A DNA stretch of 64,000 nucleotides, taken from contig NZ_BSDD01000004.1 in the NCBI RefSeq assembly GCF_030268065.1, positions 1 to 64,000 on the forward strand, in the 5' to 3' direction. Within the stretch, counting starts at the first letter, position 1. Every line of letters starts with the position of its first letter. Position numbers and translations under genes: made by a program. The notes beneath the pieces are model-generated. The model had not been told where the DNA came from. It was given only the letters and a program-made list of their open reading frames with translations, and made no database searches. Source of the DNA: Geothrix rubra (lineage in GTDB: Bacteria; Acidobacteriota; Holophagae; Holophagales; Holophagaceae). Below are positions 37,088 to 48,860 of this stretch, piece by piece.

Positions 37088-37197
37088 AGCGCTATCCAGA
37101 AAGGTGGAGGGAAAAGGCCCTGTGAAACCTTGGCAACCAGCGAATGCAAGGTGCCAATTCCTGCCCCCGGCGCGTCCGGGGGAAAGATACCGACCCG
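37088..37197 (+). ncRNA. SAM-I (S-box) riboswitch, first copy
   Basis: All S-box landmarks are present in order: CTATCCAGAAAGGTGGAGGG, GGCCCTGTGAAACC, TTGGCAACC, GCGAATGCAAGGTGCC, AATTCCTGC, a GC-rich P4 hairpin (CCCCCGG...CCGGGGG) and GAAAGATA. It binds S-adenosylmethionine and lowers expression of the methionine genes that follow when SAM is plentiful. No obvious terminator lies between it and the ATG at 37255, so control may be translational. Confidence 0.93.
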
Positions 37198-37254
37198 GTT
37201 CGGACTGACCCAAACCCCTGGATGACGATCGACGGACTGCCCCCAGGCGCAGCC

Positions 37255-39114
37255 ATGTCCCTTCCCACCTTCCAGCAGGCCCTCGCGGCCGGTACCTGCG
37301 TCCTCTTCGACGGGAGCACGCCCTCGGCCCTGTACGACCGCGGGGTGTTCATCAACCGCAGCTTCGACGAGGCCAACCTCCAGTCGCCGGACCTGGTGCG
37401 GGGCATCCACGCCGAGTTCCTCGCCGCCGGGGCCCAGGTGCTCACCACCAACACCTGGGGGGCCAACCGGCTCAAGCTCGCTGCCTACGGGCTGGAGGGG
37501 AAGCTGGCGGACATCAACCGCGCCGGCGTGGCGCTGGCCCGGGCGGCCGCGGCCCAGCAGGGCTCGGCCGCCTGGGTGGCGGGCTGCCTGGGCCCGCTGG
37601 GGGTCCGCATCGAGCCCTGGGGTCCCACCTCCTTCGACGAGGCCCGGGCCGTCTTCCGCGAGCAGGCGGAGCTCCTGGCCCAGGCCGGCGTGGACCTCTT
37701 CGTGCTCGAGTCCTTCGAGGACCTGAACGAGATCCACCAGGCCCTCCTCGCCGTGAAGGAAACCGCCGACCTGCCCGTGGTGGCCATGATGAGCACGGAC
37801 GAGGAGGGCCGCGCCCTCTACGGCACCGAGCCCGAGTGGTTCATCCGCAAGCTCGACGAGTGGGGGGCCGATCTCGTGGGCACCAACGGCGGCAACGGCC
37901 CCGCCCCCCTGCTGCGCCTGCTGGAGCGGTTCCGCACCGCCACCGCCAAGCCCATCGTCCTGCAACCCAACCCGGGCCTGCCGCGGATGGTGGACGGGCG
38001 CCTGCTCTACATGGCCAGCCCCGAGTACCTGGGCGAGTTCGCCCGCAAGGCGCTGGCCGCCGGAGCCCGCGCCGTGGGCGGCTGCAGCGGCACCACCCCC
38101 GCCCACATCCGCGCCATGCGGGGCGCCTTCCGCCAGGCCCAGGCCTTCGTGCAGGCCGCTCCGACCGGCGCCCCCACCTCGCAGGAGCAGCCCCAGCCCG
38201 AGGTGCCCTTCGCCTTCCGGAGCCGCTTCAGCACGAAACTGGCCCAGGGCGAGTTCACCCACACCGTGGAGCTGGTGCCCCCCAAGGGCATGGAGTACGA
38301 CAAGCTGCTGGCGAAGACGCGCCAGTGCCGGGCCCTGGGCGTGGACGCCATCAACGTGCCCGACGGCCCCCGGGCCATGGCCCGCATGTCCGCCCTGGCC
38401 ACGGCCCTCATCATCGAGCAGCACGTGGGCCTGGAGACGATCCTCCATTACGCCTGCCGGGACCGGAACCTGCTGGGCATGCAGAGCGACCTGCTGGGCG
38501 CAGCGGGCCTGGGCCTGCGCAACCTCCTGGCCGTCACCGGCGATCCGCCGAAGCTGGGTCCCTATCCCCAGGCCACCGCCGTGTTCGACGTGGACGCCAT
38601 CGGCCTCGTGAACATGCTCAAGCGCCTGAACACGGGCCTGGACCTGGGCGGCGCCGGCATCGGGGCGCCGACCCGTTTCAGCATCGGCGTGGGCGCGAAC
38701 CCTGTCGCGCCGGACCTCGAGCGGGAGCGGCACCGGTTCCGCCTCAAGGTGGAGGCCGGCGCCCAGTGGGCCATCACCCAGCCGGTCTTCGACGCGGACA
38801 GCCTCTTCCGCTTCCTGGACTTCGCCCAGTCCCTGGGGGGCGGCGGCATCCCCATTCTCGCCGGCATCTGGCCCCTCAAGAGCCTCCGCAACGCCGAGTT
38901 CATGGCCAACGAGGTGCCCGGCGTGGTCCTGCCGAAGTCCCTGCTGGCCCGCATGGCCCGCCGCACCACCGCCGAAGACCAGGTCAAGGAGGGCCTCGAC
39001 ATCGCGCGGGAGATCATCGAGGCCATCCGCCCCCGCATCCAGGGCCTCCAGCTCTCTGCGCCCTTCGGCCAGGTGGAGCTGGTGGCCCCCCTGCTGCCCA
39101 GACGGGAGGCCTGA
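37255..39114 (+). CDS. Homocysteine S-methyltransferase-like / methylenetetrahydrofolate reductase fusion with degraded zinc site
   Basis: The 619-residue protein has an N-terminal homocysteine-methyltransferase barrel (about 10-300) and a C-terminal MTHFR barrel (about 325-610). The MTHFR half looks intact, with TGDPPKLG and TQPVFD motifs, and should make methyl-tetrahydrofolate. In the first half the three zinc cysteines of the family align with G212 (NGGNGP instead of NC.xGP), C277 and S278 (GGCSG instead of GGCCG). Homocysteine methylation is therefore doubtful. Start ATG 37255 is preferred, and ATG 37222 is possible. It lies under a SAM riboswitch and upstream of the ferredoxin and MetH genes. 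Confidence 0.88.
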   Translation: MSLPTFQQALAAGTCVLFDGSTPSALYDRGVFINRSFDEANLQSPDLVRGIHAEFLAAGAQVLTTNTWGANRLKLAAYGLEGKLADINRAGVALARAAAAQQGSAAWVAGCLGPLGVRIEPWGPTSFDEARAVFREQAELLAQAGVDLFVLESFEDLNEIHQALLAVKETADLPVVAMMSTDEEGRALYGTEPEWFIRKLDEWGADLVGTNGGNGPAPLLRLLERFRTATAKPIVLQPNPGLPRMVDGRLLYMASPEYLGEFARKALAAGARAVGGCSGTTPAHIRAMRGAFRQAQAFVQAAPTGAPTSQEQPQPEVPFAFRSRFSTKLAQGEFTHTVELVPPKGMEYDKLLAKTRQCRALGVDAINVPDGPRAMARMSALATALIIEQHVGLETILHYACRDRNLLGMQSDLLGAAGLGLRNLLAVTGDPPKLGPYPQATAVFDVDAIGLVNMLKRLNTGLDLGGAGIGAPTRFSIGVGANPVAPDLERERHRFRLKVEAGAQWAITQPVFDADSLFRFLDFAQSLGGGGIPILAGIWPLKSLRNAEFMANEVPGVVLPKSLLARMARRTTAEDQVKEGLDIAREIIEAIRPRIQGLQLSAPFGQVELVAPLLPRREA

Positions 39115-39130
39115 ATGAATGACCCGTGCG

Positions 39131-39208
39131 CACCACCAAGGCACCAAGACACCAAGAAAGGCAAAGAATTGCTTTTGCAGTTCTTGGCGTCTTGGTGTCT
39201 TGGTGGTG
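39131..39208. repeat. 78-bp palindromic CACCAAG repeat
   Basis: A 28-base left arm (39131-39158) built of CACCAAG-type heptamers pairs with 39181-39208 at 26 of 28 positions around a 22-base loop. It looks like a mobile intergenic palindrome (MITE-like) and sits between the MTHFR fusion and ferredoxin genes. It could also form a large hairpin in their mRNA. Confidence 0.75.
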
Positions 39209-39236
39209 ATCTTTCAGGTTCTCCCTCGGGTGATGC

Positions 39237-39524
39237 ATGTCGGTAAAGGTCCACTTCCTCCTGGAGGATCTGCTGGTGGAGGCGCCGGCGGGGACGCCGC
39301 TGCAGCGCATCGCGGACGCGGCGGGGGCCGACATCACGTTCGGCTGCCGCACGGGGAGCTGCGGCACGTGCCGCGTGCGCGTCACGGAAGGCCTCGGCCA
39401 CTGCGGCGAGCCGGGGCCCGAAGAGCGGGACTTCCTGGCGGGCCTCGGCGCCCCCCCCGATCAGCGCCTGGCCTGCCAGGTGGTGGTGCAGGGCGACGTG
39501 GCCATCGAGTACCTGGGGCTGTGA
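39237..39524 (+). CDS. Plant-type 2Fe-2S ferredoxin
   Basis: The 95-residue protein has the ferredoxin pattern C37-x4-C42-x2-C45 and C80, with flanking GCRTGSCGTC and RLACQ, typical of 2Fe-2S proteins of the beta-grasp fold. It lies one base before metH and after the MTHFR fusion. It is a good candidate for an electron donor either to MTHFR or for reductive reactivation of oxidised cobalamin in MetH. The role is inferred from position. Start ATG 39237 has a weak ribosome site. Confidence 0.85.
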   Translation: MSVKVHFLLEDLLVEAPAGTPLQRIADAAGADITFGCRTGSCGTCRVRVTEGLGHCGEPGPEERDFLAGLGAPPDQRLACQVVVQGDVAIEYLGL

Positions 39525-39525
39525 C

Positions 39526-42500
39526 ATGACTTCGCTCTCCGATCTCCTCCGCGAGAAGGTGCTGTTGCTGGACGGCGGCATGGGCACGCAGATCTTCGCC
39601 CGGAAGCCCACGGTGGAGGACTACGGCGGCGCGGCCCTGGAGGGCTGCGTGGACCTGCTCACGGAGCGCCGCCCCCAGTGGATCCGCGAGATCCACGAAG
39701 GCTACTTCCGGGCCGGGGCCGATGCGGTGGAGACCAACACCTTCGGCGCGAATCCGCTGGTGCTCGGCGAGTTCGGCCTGGCGGACAGGGCCCGCGCCCT
39801 GAACGTGCAGGCGGCGTCGCTGGCGAAGGAGGTGGCCCGCAGCTTCGACCGCCCCCGCTTCGTCCTCGGCTCCGTGGGCCCCGGCACCAAGCTCATCACC
39901 CTGGGCCACGTGGCCTACGCCGACCTGCTGGCCTCCTACCGCGTGCAGATGGACGGCCTCCTGGAGGGCGGCGTGGACGCCCTCCTCATCGAGACCTGCC
40001 AGGACCTGGGCCAGATCAAGGTGGCCGTGCGGGCCGCGAAGGAGGCCATGGCCGCCGCGAAGCGCAGGGTGCCGCTCTGGGTCCAGGCCACGGTGGAGAC
40101 CACGGGCACCCTCCTGGTGGGCTCGGAGATCGGCGCGGTACTGGCCAGCGTCGAGCCCCTGGGCCTCGACGTGCTGGGCCTCAACTGCGCCACGGGCCCC
40201 GACGAGATGCACGCCCACCTGCAGACCCTGGCCGAGGCGAGCCCCTTCCACCTGAGCTGCCTGCCCAACGCGGGCCTGCCCCTGAACGTGGACGGCCAGG
40301 TGGCCTACCCCCTGGGGCCGGAAGCCTTCGCGGGGAAGGTGCTGCATGCGGCGTCCGAGTTCGGCCTGGCCATCGTGGGCGGCTGCTGCGGCACCACGCC
40401 CGACCACATCCGCGCCCTGGCCCCCGGCGTGGAGCGCCTGTCGCCGCCCCGGCGCGAACCGAGGCTGGAGCGCAGCGCCGCCAGCCTCTACCAGGCCGTG
40501 ACCCTGCGCCAGGAGCCCGCCCCCCTCATCGTGGGGGAGCGGACCAACGCGAACGGCTCGAAGAAGTTCCGCGACCTGCTGGCGGCGGAGGACTGGGATG
40601 GCCTCGTGGGCATCGCCCGCGAGCAGCAGCGGGAAGGGGCCCACCTGCTGGACCTCTGCGTGGCCTACGTGGGCCGTGATGAGGTGCGGGACATGGATGC
40701 GCTCCTCAGCCGGCTCGTCACCCAGGTCACCCCGCCCCTCATGATCGACAGCACCGAGGTGCCGGTGCTCGAGCGGGCCCTCCAGCTGGCCCCCGGCAAG
40801 TGCGTGGTGAACTCCATCAACTTCGAGGACGGCGAGGACAAGGCCCGCCGGATCCTCGAGCTCTGCCGCACCTACGGTGCCGCCGTCGTGGCCCTCACCA
40901 TCGACGAGCACGGCATGGCCAGGACCCGCGGCGAGAAGCTGGCCGTGGCCCGAAGGCTCCACGCCCTGGCCGTGGGGGAGTACGGCCTGGATCCCGGCGA
41001 CCTCATCCTGGATCCCCTCACCTTCACCCTGGGCAGCGGCGACGAGGCCTTCCGCGGCTCGGCGGTGGAGACCCTGGAGGCCATCCGGCTCATCAAGGCG
41101 GAACTGCCGGGCGTGCGCACCCTCCTCGGCGTGAGCAACGTGAGCTTCGGCCTGAATCCCGCCGCCCGCCACGTGCTGAACGCCCTCACGCTCTACCACG
41201 CCGTGCAGCACGGCCTCGACCTGGCCATCTTCAACTCGTCCAAGGTCATCCCGGTCGCGAAGATCGACCCCGAGGACCGGCGGATCGTCGAGGACCTCAT
41301 CTTCGACCGGCGCAGCGAGGGCTACGATCCCCTCAAGGCCATCCTGGCCCGCTTCAGCGACCGCAAGGCCGCTCTCGCCGAGGACCGGCGTGCCGACCTG
41401 CCGGTGCTGGAGCGCCTCCACCGCGACATCCTGGACGGCGAGAAGCAGGCCATCCTCGCGGATGTGGACGAGGCCCTGCGGGACCACGATCCCCTGAGGC
41501 TCATCAACGAGGTGCTGCTGGGCGCCATGAAGGTGGTGGGCGACCGCTTCGGGGCGGGCGAGATGCAGCTGCCCTTCGTGCTGGAGAGCGCCGAGGCCAT
41601 GAAGGCCGCCATCCGGCGCATCGAGCCCCGGCTGCCGAAGGAGGCCGACTACCAGAAGGGCCGCATCCTCCTTGCGACCGTGAAGGGCGATGTCCACGAC
41701 ATCGGCAAGAACCTGGTGGACATCATCCTCAGCAACAACGGCTTCGAGGTGCGCAACCTGGGCATCAAGCAGCCCATCGAGGCCATCCTCAAGGCCCTGG
41801 CGGACTGGCCCGCGGACGCCATCGGCCTCCCGGGCCTGCTGGTGAAGTCCACCGTGGTGATGAAGGAGAACCTGACCTTCATGGAGGAACAGGGCCACCG
41901 GATCCCCGTCATCCTCGGCGGGGCGGCCCTCACCCGCGACTACGTGGAGGGCGACTGCCGCCGCGCCTACCCCGGCCCCGTGTTCTACGCGGAGGACGCC
42001 TTCGAGGGGCTGCGGCAGATGCAAGCCATCGTCTCGGGAGAACCGATGCCCGTCCCGGCGCCAGCCGCAGGCGCGGCTGGCGGTATCAAGATCCTGCATC
42101 GCGGCGGCGCGGCGGTTCCCCTGACGGAGGCCGGCCAGAGCAGCTGGGTGCGGCATGACGACGCCCCCCCCGAGCCGCCCTTCTGGGGCGTGCGGGAGCT
42201 GGCGGAGGAGGTGGCGGGGCTCTTCGAATTCCTCGACGAGTTCGCCCTCATCCGCAACCGCTGGGGTTTCAGCCAGGGCAGCCTGGACGACGCGGCCTTC
42301 GCGGCCGTGCTGCGGGAGAAGGCCGAGCCCCAGCTGGCGGCCTGGAAGGCGCGGCTGGCCGCGGAGCCGCTGGTGGTGCCGAGGGCCCGCTATGGCTACT
42401 TCCCGGTTCGGGCCGCGGGGGATGCGCTGCGCGTCTTCGATCCCTCGGATCCCGACCGGCCCCTCGCCTCGATCCCCTTCCCCCGCCAGGCCGCGGGCCG

Positions 42501-42945
42501 CCGCCTCTGCATCGCGGATTTCTTCCGCGCCGACCGGACGGACGTCCTGGCCCTCCAGCTCGTCACCCTGGGCCAATCCGCGGCGGACCACGCGAAGCGG
42601 CTCTACGAGGCCCACGCCTACGCCGACTACTTCGCCTTCCACGGCCTCGCCACGGAGCTCACCGAGGCCTACGCCGAACGCATCCACGCCCGCATCCGCC
42701 GGGAGCTGGGCCTCGCCGCGAAAGACCTCCCTGGCCGGGCCCTCTTCGCCCAGGGCTACCAGGGCTCGCGCTACTCCTTCGGCTACCCCGCCTGCCCCGA
42801 CCTCCACGGCAACGCCGCCATCCTCGACCTGCTGCAGGGCCAGGCCATCGGCATCACCCTCACCGAGACCTTCCAGATGGATCCCGAGTACGCCACCAGC
42901 GCCCTGGTGGCATGGCATCCCCAGGCCCGGTACTTCTCGACCTGA
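39526..42945 (+). CDS. metH: Cobalamin-dependent methionine synthase
   Basis: The 1139-residue protein has the full MetH layout: homocysteine domain with intact zinc cysteines C221, C287 and C288; pterin domain starting [13 protein letters not shown] (about 335); helical cap and B12 domain with axial H724 in DVHDIG; and the AdoMet-binding reactivation domain (about 875-1139) with the [11 protein letters not shown] motif. It transfers a methyl group from methyl-tetrahydrofolate to homocysteine. It is slightly shorter than E. coli MetH. The complete zinc site here contrasts with the upstream fusion protein. Start ATG 39526 is one base after the ferredoxin stop codon. Confidence 0.97.
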   Translation: MTSLSDLLREKVLLLDGGMGTQIFARKPTVEDYGGAALEGCVDLLTERRPQWIREIHEGYFRAGADAVETNTFGANPLVLGEFGLADRARALNVQAASLAKEVARSFDRPRFVLGSVGPGTKLITLGHVAYADLLASYRVQMDGLLEGGVDALLIETCQDLGQIKVAVRAAKEAMAAAKRRVPLWVQATVETTGTLLVGSEIGAVLASVEPLGLDVLGLNCATGPDEMHAHLQTLAEASPFHLSCLPNAGLPLNVDGQVAYPLGPEAFAGKVLHAASEFGLAIVGGCCGTTPDHIRALAPGVERLSPPRREPRLERSAASLYQAVTLRQEPAPLIVGERTNANGSKKFRDLLAAEDWDGLVGIAREQQREGAHLLDLCVAYVGRDEVRDMDALLSRLVTQVTPPLMIDSTEVPVLERALQLAPGKCVVNSINFEDGEDKARRILELCRTYGAAVVALTIDEHGMARTRGEKLAVARRLHALAVGEYGLDPGDLILDPLTFTLGSGDEAFRGSAVETLEAIRLIKAELPGVRTLLGVSNVSFGLNPAARHVLNALTLYHAVQHGLDLAIFNSSKVIPVAKIDPEDRRIVEDLIFDRRSEGYDPLKAILARFSDRKAALAEDRRADLPVLERLHRDILDGEKQAILADVDEALRDHDPLRLINEVLLGAMKVVGDRFGAGEMQLPFVLESAEAMKAAIRRIEPRLPKEADYQKGRILLATVKGDVHDIGKNLVDIILSNNGFEVRNLGIKQPIEAILKALADWPADAIGLPGLLVKSTVVMKENLTFMEEQGHRIPVILGGAALTRDYVEGDCRRAYPGPVFYAEDAFEGLRQMQAIVSGEPMPVPAPAAGAAGGIKILHRGGAAVPLTEAGQSSWVRHDDAPPEPPFWGVRELAEEVAGLFEFLDEFALIRNRWGFSQGSLDDAAFAAVLREKAEPQLAAWKARLAAEPLVVPRARYGYFPVRAAGDALRVFDPSDPDRPLASIPFPRQAAGRRLCIADFFRADRTDVLALQLVTLGQSAADHAKRLYEAHAYADYFAFHGLATELTEAYAERIHARIRRELGLAAKDLPGRALFAQGYQGSRYSFGYPACPDLHGNAAILDLLQGQAIGITLTETFQMDPEYATSALVAWHPQARYFST

Positions 42946-45520
<2,575 letters not shown>

Positions 45521-45524
<4 letters not shown>

Positions 45525-46858
45525 CCCGCATCCTGAAGTTCGGCGGCAGTTCCGTGGGCAGTGCGGCAGCGTTGCGGCGGTCGGCGGCCATCGTGCGCGG
45601 GGAGCTGCCCGCCGGCGGCCTTGTGGTGGTATCGGCCCTCAAGGGCACCACGGACCGCATCCTGGAGGCCGTGGCCGCCGCCGGCCGGGGCGACCTGCCC
45701 GCGGCCCAGGCGCAGCTCTCGGATCTGCGCGACCACCACGGCGCCGTGGCGGCGGAACTGGGCCTCGTCAACAACGTGCGGCCCGCCTGGGGCCCCCTCC
45801 TGGCCCGGCTGGACCAGGTGGTGACGGGCATGGCCCTCCTGGGCGAGGCCACGGCCCGGGGCCGCGACGCGGCCCTGGCAGCGGGGGAGACCCTCTCGGC
45901 CCACCTGGCGGCCGCCTGCTTCCAGGCCACCTTCCGGGACGTGCGGGAGGTGATGCGGACGGACGCCCGCTTCGGCAAGGCCCGGGTCCAGCTCCCCGCC
46001 CTGCGGGCCGCGGCGGAGCCCTGGCGCGAGGCCCTGGCCGGCGGCGCCCTCTGGGTGACCCAGGGCTTCCTGGGCATCGCCCCCGACGGCGCCACCACCA
46101 CCCTGGGCCGGGGCGGCTCCGACACCAGCGCCACCCTGCTGGGGGAGGCCCTGGGCGCCGCCGAGGTCCAGATCTGGACCGACGTGGACGGCGTCCTCAC
46201 CGCGGACCCCAGCCTGGTGCCCGAGGCGCGGCCCATCCCCCGCATGAGCCTGGGCGAGGCCGAGGCCCTCAGCGCCTTCGGCGCCAAGGTGCTCCACGCC
46301 GATTCGCTGGCCCCCGGCGGCCGGGCGGGGTTCCGCCTGGTGGTGGCCAACACCCTCCGCCCCGGCGCCTCCCGCACGGAGATCCTGCCCGTGGCCCCGT
46401 CCCGCGCCGCGGGCGAGGTCACCTCCGTGGCCTACAAGGAGGGCCTGAGCCTGCTCCGCTACCCGGCCGCCGCGGGATTGGAGCCGCCCCTGGAAGCGGC
46501 CCGGCGCCTGGAGGAGGCCGGGGCCCTGCGCTTCGGCCTCGTCTCCAGCCCCGCCGGAACCCTGCTGGCCGTGCGCCCGGACACCCCCGCCGCCGCGGAG
46601 GCCCTCGCCGACCTCGAGGCCGGGGGTGCCGAACGCGAGTCCGGCTGGGCCGTGGTGGCCCTGGTGGGCGAGGGGCTGCGGGCCGACCCGGTGGCCGCCC
46701 TGCGCCACCTGGCCGCCCTGGGCCACGAGCCCGTGGGGGGACTCCTCACGGGCAGCAGCACCGTCTCCATCGCCTTCCTCGTTCCCGAATCCCGGCTGGG
46801 GGACCTGATCCCCCGCCTCCACGACCGCTGCGTCCTGCGCAGCCCGGAGCCTGCATGA
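45521..46858 (+). CDS. lysC: Aspartate kinase
   Basis: The 445-residue protein starts MTRILKFGGSSVGS, the nucleotide-binding motif of aspartokinases. It has GRGGSDTSATLLG and WTDVDGVLTADP in the kinase domain (about 1-290), then a C-terminal regulatory region (about 300-445) with two ACT-like modules. It phosphorylates aspartate, the entry to homoserine and thus to methionine. Its place under the SAM riboswitch suggests a methionine-dedicated isoenzyme. The symbol is by family, since lysC/metL/thrA isoenzymes cannot be told apart here. No homoserine dehydrogenase is fused. Confidence 0.88.
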
Positions 46859-47619
46859 GCCTCGACCTTTCCCACCAGCGCATCCTCGTCACCGGCGGCA
46901 GCCGGGGCATCGGCGCCGCCACCGTGCGCCTGCTCACTGGCCTCGGCGCGAAGGTGGCCTTCACCTACCTCAGCGCCGAGCAGGCTGCCCTGGACTTGCA
47001 GGCGGACCTCCAGGCCCAGGGCCGCGCCGTCCTGGCCATCCGCGCGGACCAGCGCAGCCGGGCCGACGCCCAGGTGGCCGTGGCCGCGGTGGAGGCGGCC
47101 TGGGGCGGCCTGGACGCCTTCGTGGGCAACGCCGGCATCTGGGCCGCCACCCCCGCCGAGCTGGAGGACGAGGGCGTGCTCCTCGACATCCTGGAGACCA
47201 ACGTCACCGGGCTCTTCCGCTGGAACGCCGAAGTGATCCCGGCCCTGCGCCGGGCGGGCGGCGGATCCATCGTCCTCCTCAGCAGCACCGCCGGCCAGCG
47301 GGGCGAGGCGCGCCACGGCGCCTACGCCGCCAGCAAGGGGGCCGTCATCTCGCTGGTGAAGTCGCTGGCGCCGGAGCTGGGCCCGGACCGCATCCGCGTG
47401 AACGCCGTGGCCCCGGGCTGGGTGGATACGGACATGAGCGCCGCCGCCCTGCGCGCCGATGCCGAACAGCGCAAGCGCATCGAGGCCGCCTTCCCCCTGG
47501 GCCACATCCCCGGGGCCGAGGATCTGGCGGGCCCCGTGGCCTTCCTTCTGAGCCCCTGGGCCGCGGCCATCACCGGCGAGGTGCTGAACGTGAACGGAGG
47601 GACCGTGCTGTGCGGCTGA
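46855..47619 (+). CDS. Short-chain dehydrogenase/reductase (FabG-like), end of the met operon
   Basis: The 254-residue SDR has the cofactor motif TGGSRGIG, NAG, and the catalytic S..Y(x3)K set in SSTAGQRGEARHGAYAASKGA. The C-terminal NVNGG is usual for FabG-type enzymes. The substrate is unknown. The ATG overlaps the aspartate kinase stop (ATGA), so it belongs to the SAM-controlled operon although no SDR step is part of standard methionine synthesis. It may be a passenger or have a role not yet described. Confidence 0.85.
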   Translation: MSLDLSHQRILVTGGSRGIGAATVRLLTGLGAKVAFTYLSAEQAALDLQADLQAQGRAVLAIRADQRSRADAQVAVAAVEAAWGGLDAFVGNAGIWAATPAELEDEGVLLDILETNVTGLFRWNAEVIPALRRAGGGSIVLLSSTAGQRGEARHGAYAASKGAVISLVKSLAPELGPDRIRVNAVAPGWVDTDMSAAALRADAEQRKRIEAAFPLGHIPGAEDLAGPVAFLLSPWAAAITGEVLNVNGGTVLCG

Positions 47620-47622
47620 GCC

Positions 47623-47853
47623 TCACCGCTGCCGCAGCAGCCAGGCCGTGAGGCGGTTCCGGAAGCCCTCGGGATCCTCGAGGTCCGTGGCCCGCAGCCG
47701 CGCCGGGTGCTCCGGGTCAGCCAGCACCAAGGGCACCGTATCCAGGAGATTGGGCAGCCGATGTCCATCCGGCACGGACCAGAGCCCCCCCCGGCACTCC
47801 TCCGGGGGCGCCTTTCCAGCCTGACGGCGTTCGTTTCGGGCATCCCATGCCAC
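47623..47853 (-). CDS. Small 76-residue protein of unknown function
   Basis: The ORF begins at GTG (47851-47853) with AGGAGA at ideal spacing and ends three bases from the end of the SDR on the other strand. The product is soluble, with many Arg, Pro and Leu residues, a central LPNLLDTVPLVLADPEHPARLR segment (quoted as 47690-47750) and a C-terminal helix. There is no recognised domain. The AT-rich bases just upstream (47865-47882) lie between it and the divergent SDR at 47930, so they may share a promoter region. The ribosome site argues for a real gene. Confidence 0.5.
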   Translation of the reverse strand: MAWDARNERRQAGKAPPEECRGGLWSVPDGHRLPNLLDTVPLVLADPEHPARLRATDLEDPEGFRNRLTAWLLRQR

Positions 47854-47929
47854 GGGCTTCTCCTGCAGAATTAAAAAGATAGGCACCCGCCGCTCCGGTG
47901 CCAGCGTCTCGATCCCACAGGGAGGCCCC

Positions 47930-48703
47930 ATGACCCGCAGCATTCTCATCACCGGCGCCTCGCGGGGTCTGGGCCGCGCCTGCGCCCTCCACCTGGCCGC
48001 CTCCGAGAAGGCGCACCTGCTGCTCCTGGGTCGGAATGAACCGGCACTGCAGGAAACCGCCGAGGCCGTCCGCCGCGGCGGCGGCACGGCCGAGGCCTTT
48101 CCGGCGGATGTGACCGATCGCACCCGCCTGGCAGCCATCGCCCGGGACCTGGGCCCCCTGGACGGCCTCGTCGCCGCCGCCGGCATCTCGGGCATGACGC
48201 CCGTGGACCAGGACGTCAACAGCGCCGGCGATCCCACGGATGCCTTCTTCGACGAGATCGTGGCCGCGGACCTCACGGGCCCCTGGAACACCGTGCGGGC
48301 CTTCCTCCCCCGCATGGGCCCCGGCGGCCGCATCGTGCTGGTGTCCAGCGTGCTGGGGCGCTTCGGCGTTCCGGGCTACGGGGCCTACTGCGCCGCCAAG
48401 CACGGCGTCCACGGGCTGGCCAAGGCCCTCGCGCTGGAACTGATCGGCAGGGGCATCGTGGTGAACGCCGTGGCGCCGGGCTGGATTGACACGGACATGG
48501 CCCAGACGGGCATCCGGCAGATCGCCGCGGTCACCGGCCAGAGCGAGGCCGAGTTCCGGGCCCAGGCCGAGGACGCCGTCCCCGTGAAGCGGTTCTTCCG
48601 CCCCGAGGAGATCGCCCATGGCATCGCGTGGCTGCTGGATCCCGCCAACACCATGCAGGTGGGCCAGTGCCTCAACCTGGATGGCGGCGTGGTGCAGGGG
48701 TAG
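47930..48703 (+). CDS. Short-chain dehydrogenase/reductase
   Basis: The 257-residue SDR starts RSILITGASRGLGRA, with AAAGISG in place of the NAG motif. The catalytic Ser/Tyr/Lys lie in SSVLGRFGVPGYGAYCAAKHG, and the C-terminal NLDGGVVQG is FabG-like. Classical SDRs of this size are NAD(P)-dependent tetramers; the substrate is not predictable. It is separate from the previous SDR, with about 310 bases and an opposite-strand small gene between them. AT-rich sequence at 47868-47882 is its likely promoter area. Confidence 0.85.
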   Translation: MTRSILITGASRGLGRACALHLAASEKAHLLLLGRNEPALQETAEAVRRGGGTAEAFPADVTDRTRLAAIARDLGPLDGLVAAAGISGMTPVDQDVNSAGDPTDAFFDEIVAADLTGPWNTVRAFLPRMGPGGRIVLVSSVLGRFGVPGYGAYCAAKHGVHGLAKALALELIGRGIVVNAVAPGWIDTDMAQTGIRQIAAVTGQSEAEFRAQAEDAVPVKRFFRPEEIAHGIAWLLDPANTMQVGQCLNLDGGVVQG

Positions 48704-48812
48704 CGGGCGGGTCCGACCTCCTGGGGACCGGCGGGGCCTCTGACGCCCCGTTGACCCCCCGGGAGGCCGGGAGTAGGTTGGCCGCGCACCGGCGCTTCCG
48801 GGAGGAGCCTCC

Positions 48813-48860
48813 ATGCCGCACCTCATCTGGACCTGCCCCATGAAGCGGAGCGCCCGCTGA
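48813..48860 (+). CDS. 15-residue leader peptide coupled to the DUF4126 gene
   Basis: An ATG with strong GGGAGGAG upstream opens a 15-codon ORF (MPHLIWTCPMKRSAR). Its stop codon shares its A with the ATG of the next gene (TGATG). The downstream gene has no ribosome site of its own, so the leader probably delivers ribosomes by reinitiation. Whether the peptide itself matters is unknown. Confidence 0.5.
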   Translation: MPHLIWTCPMKRSAR

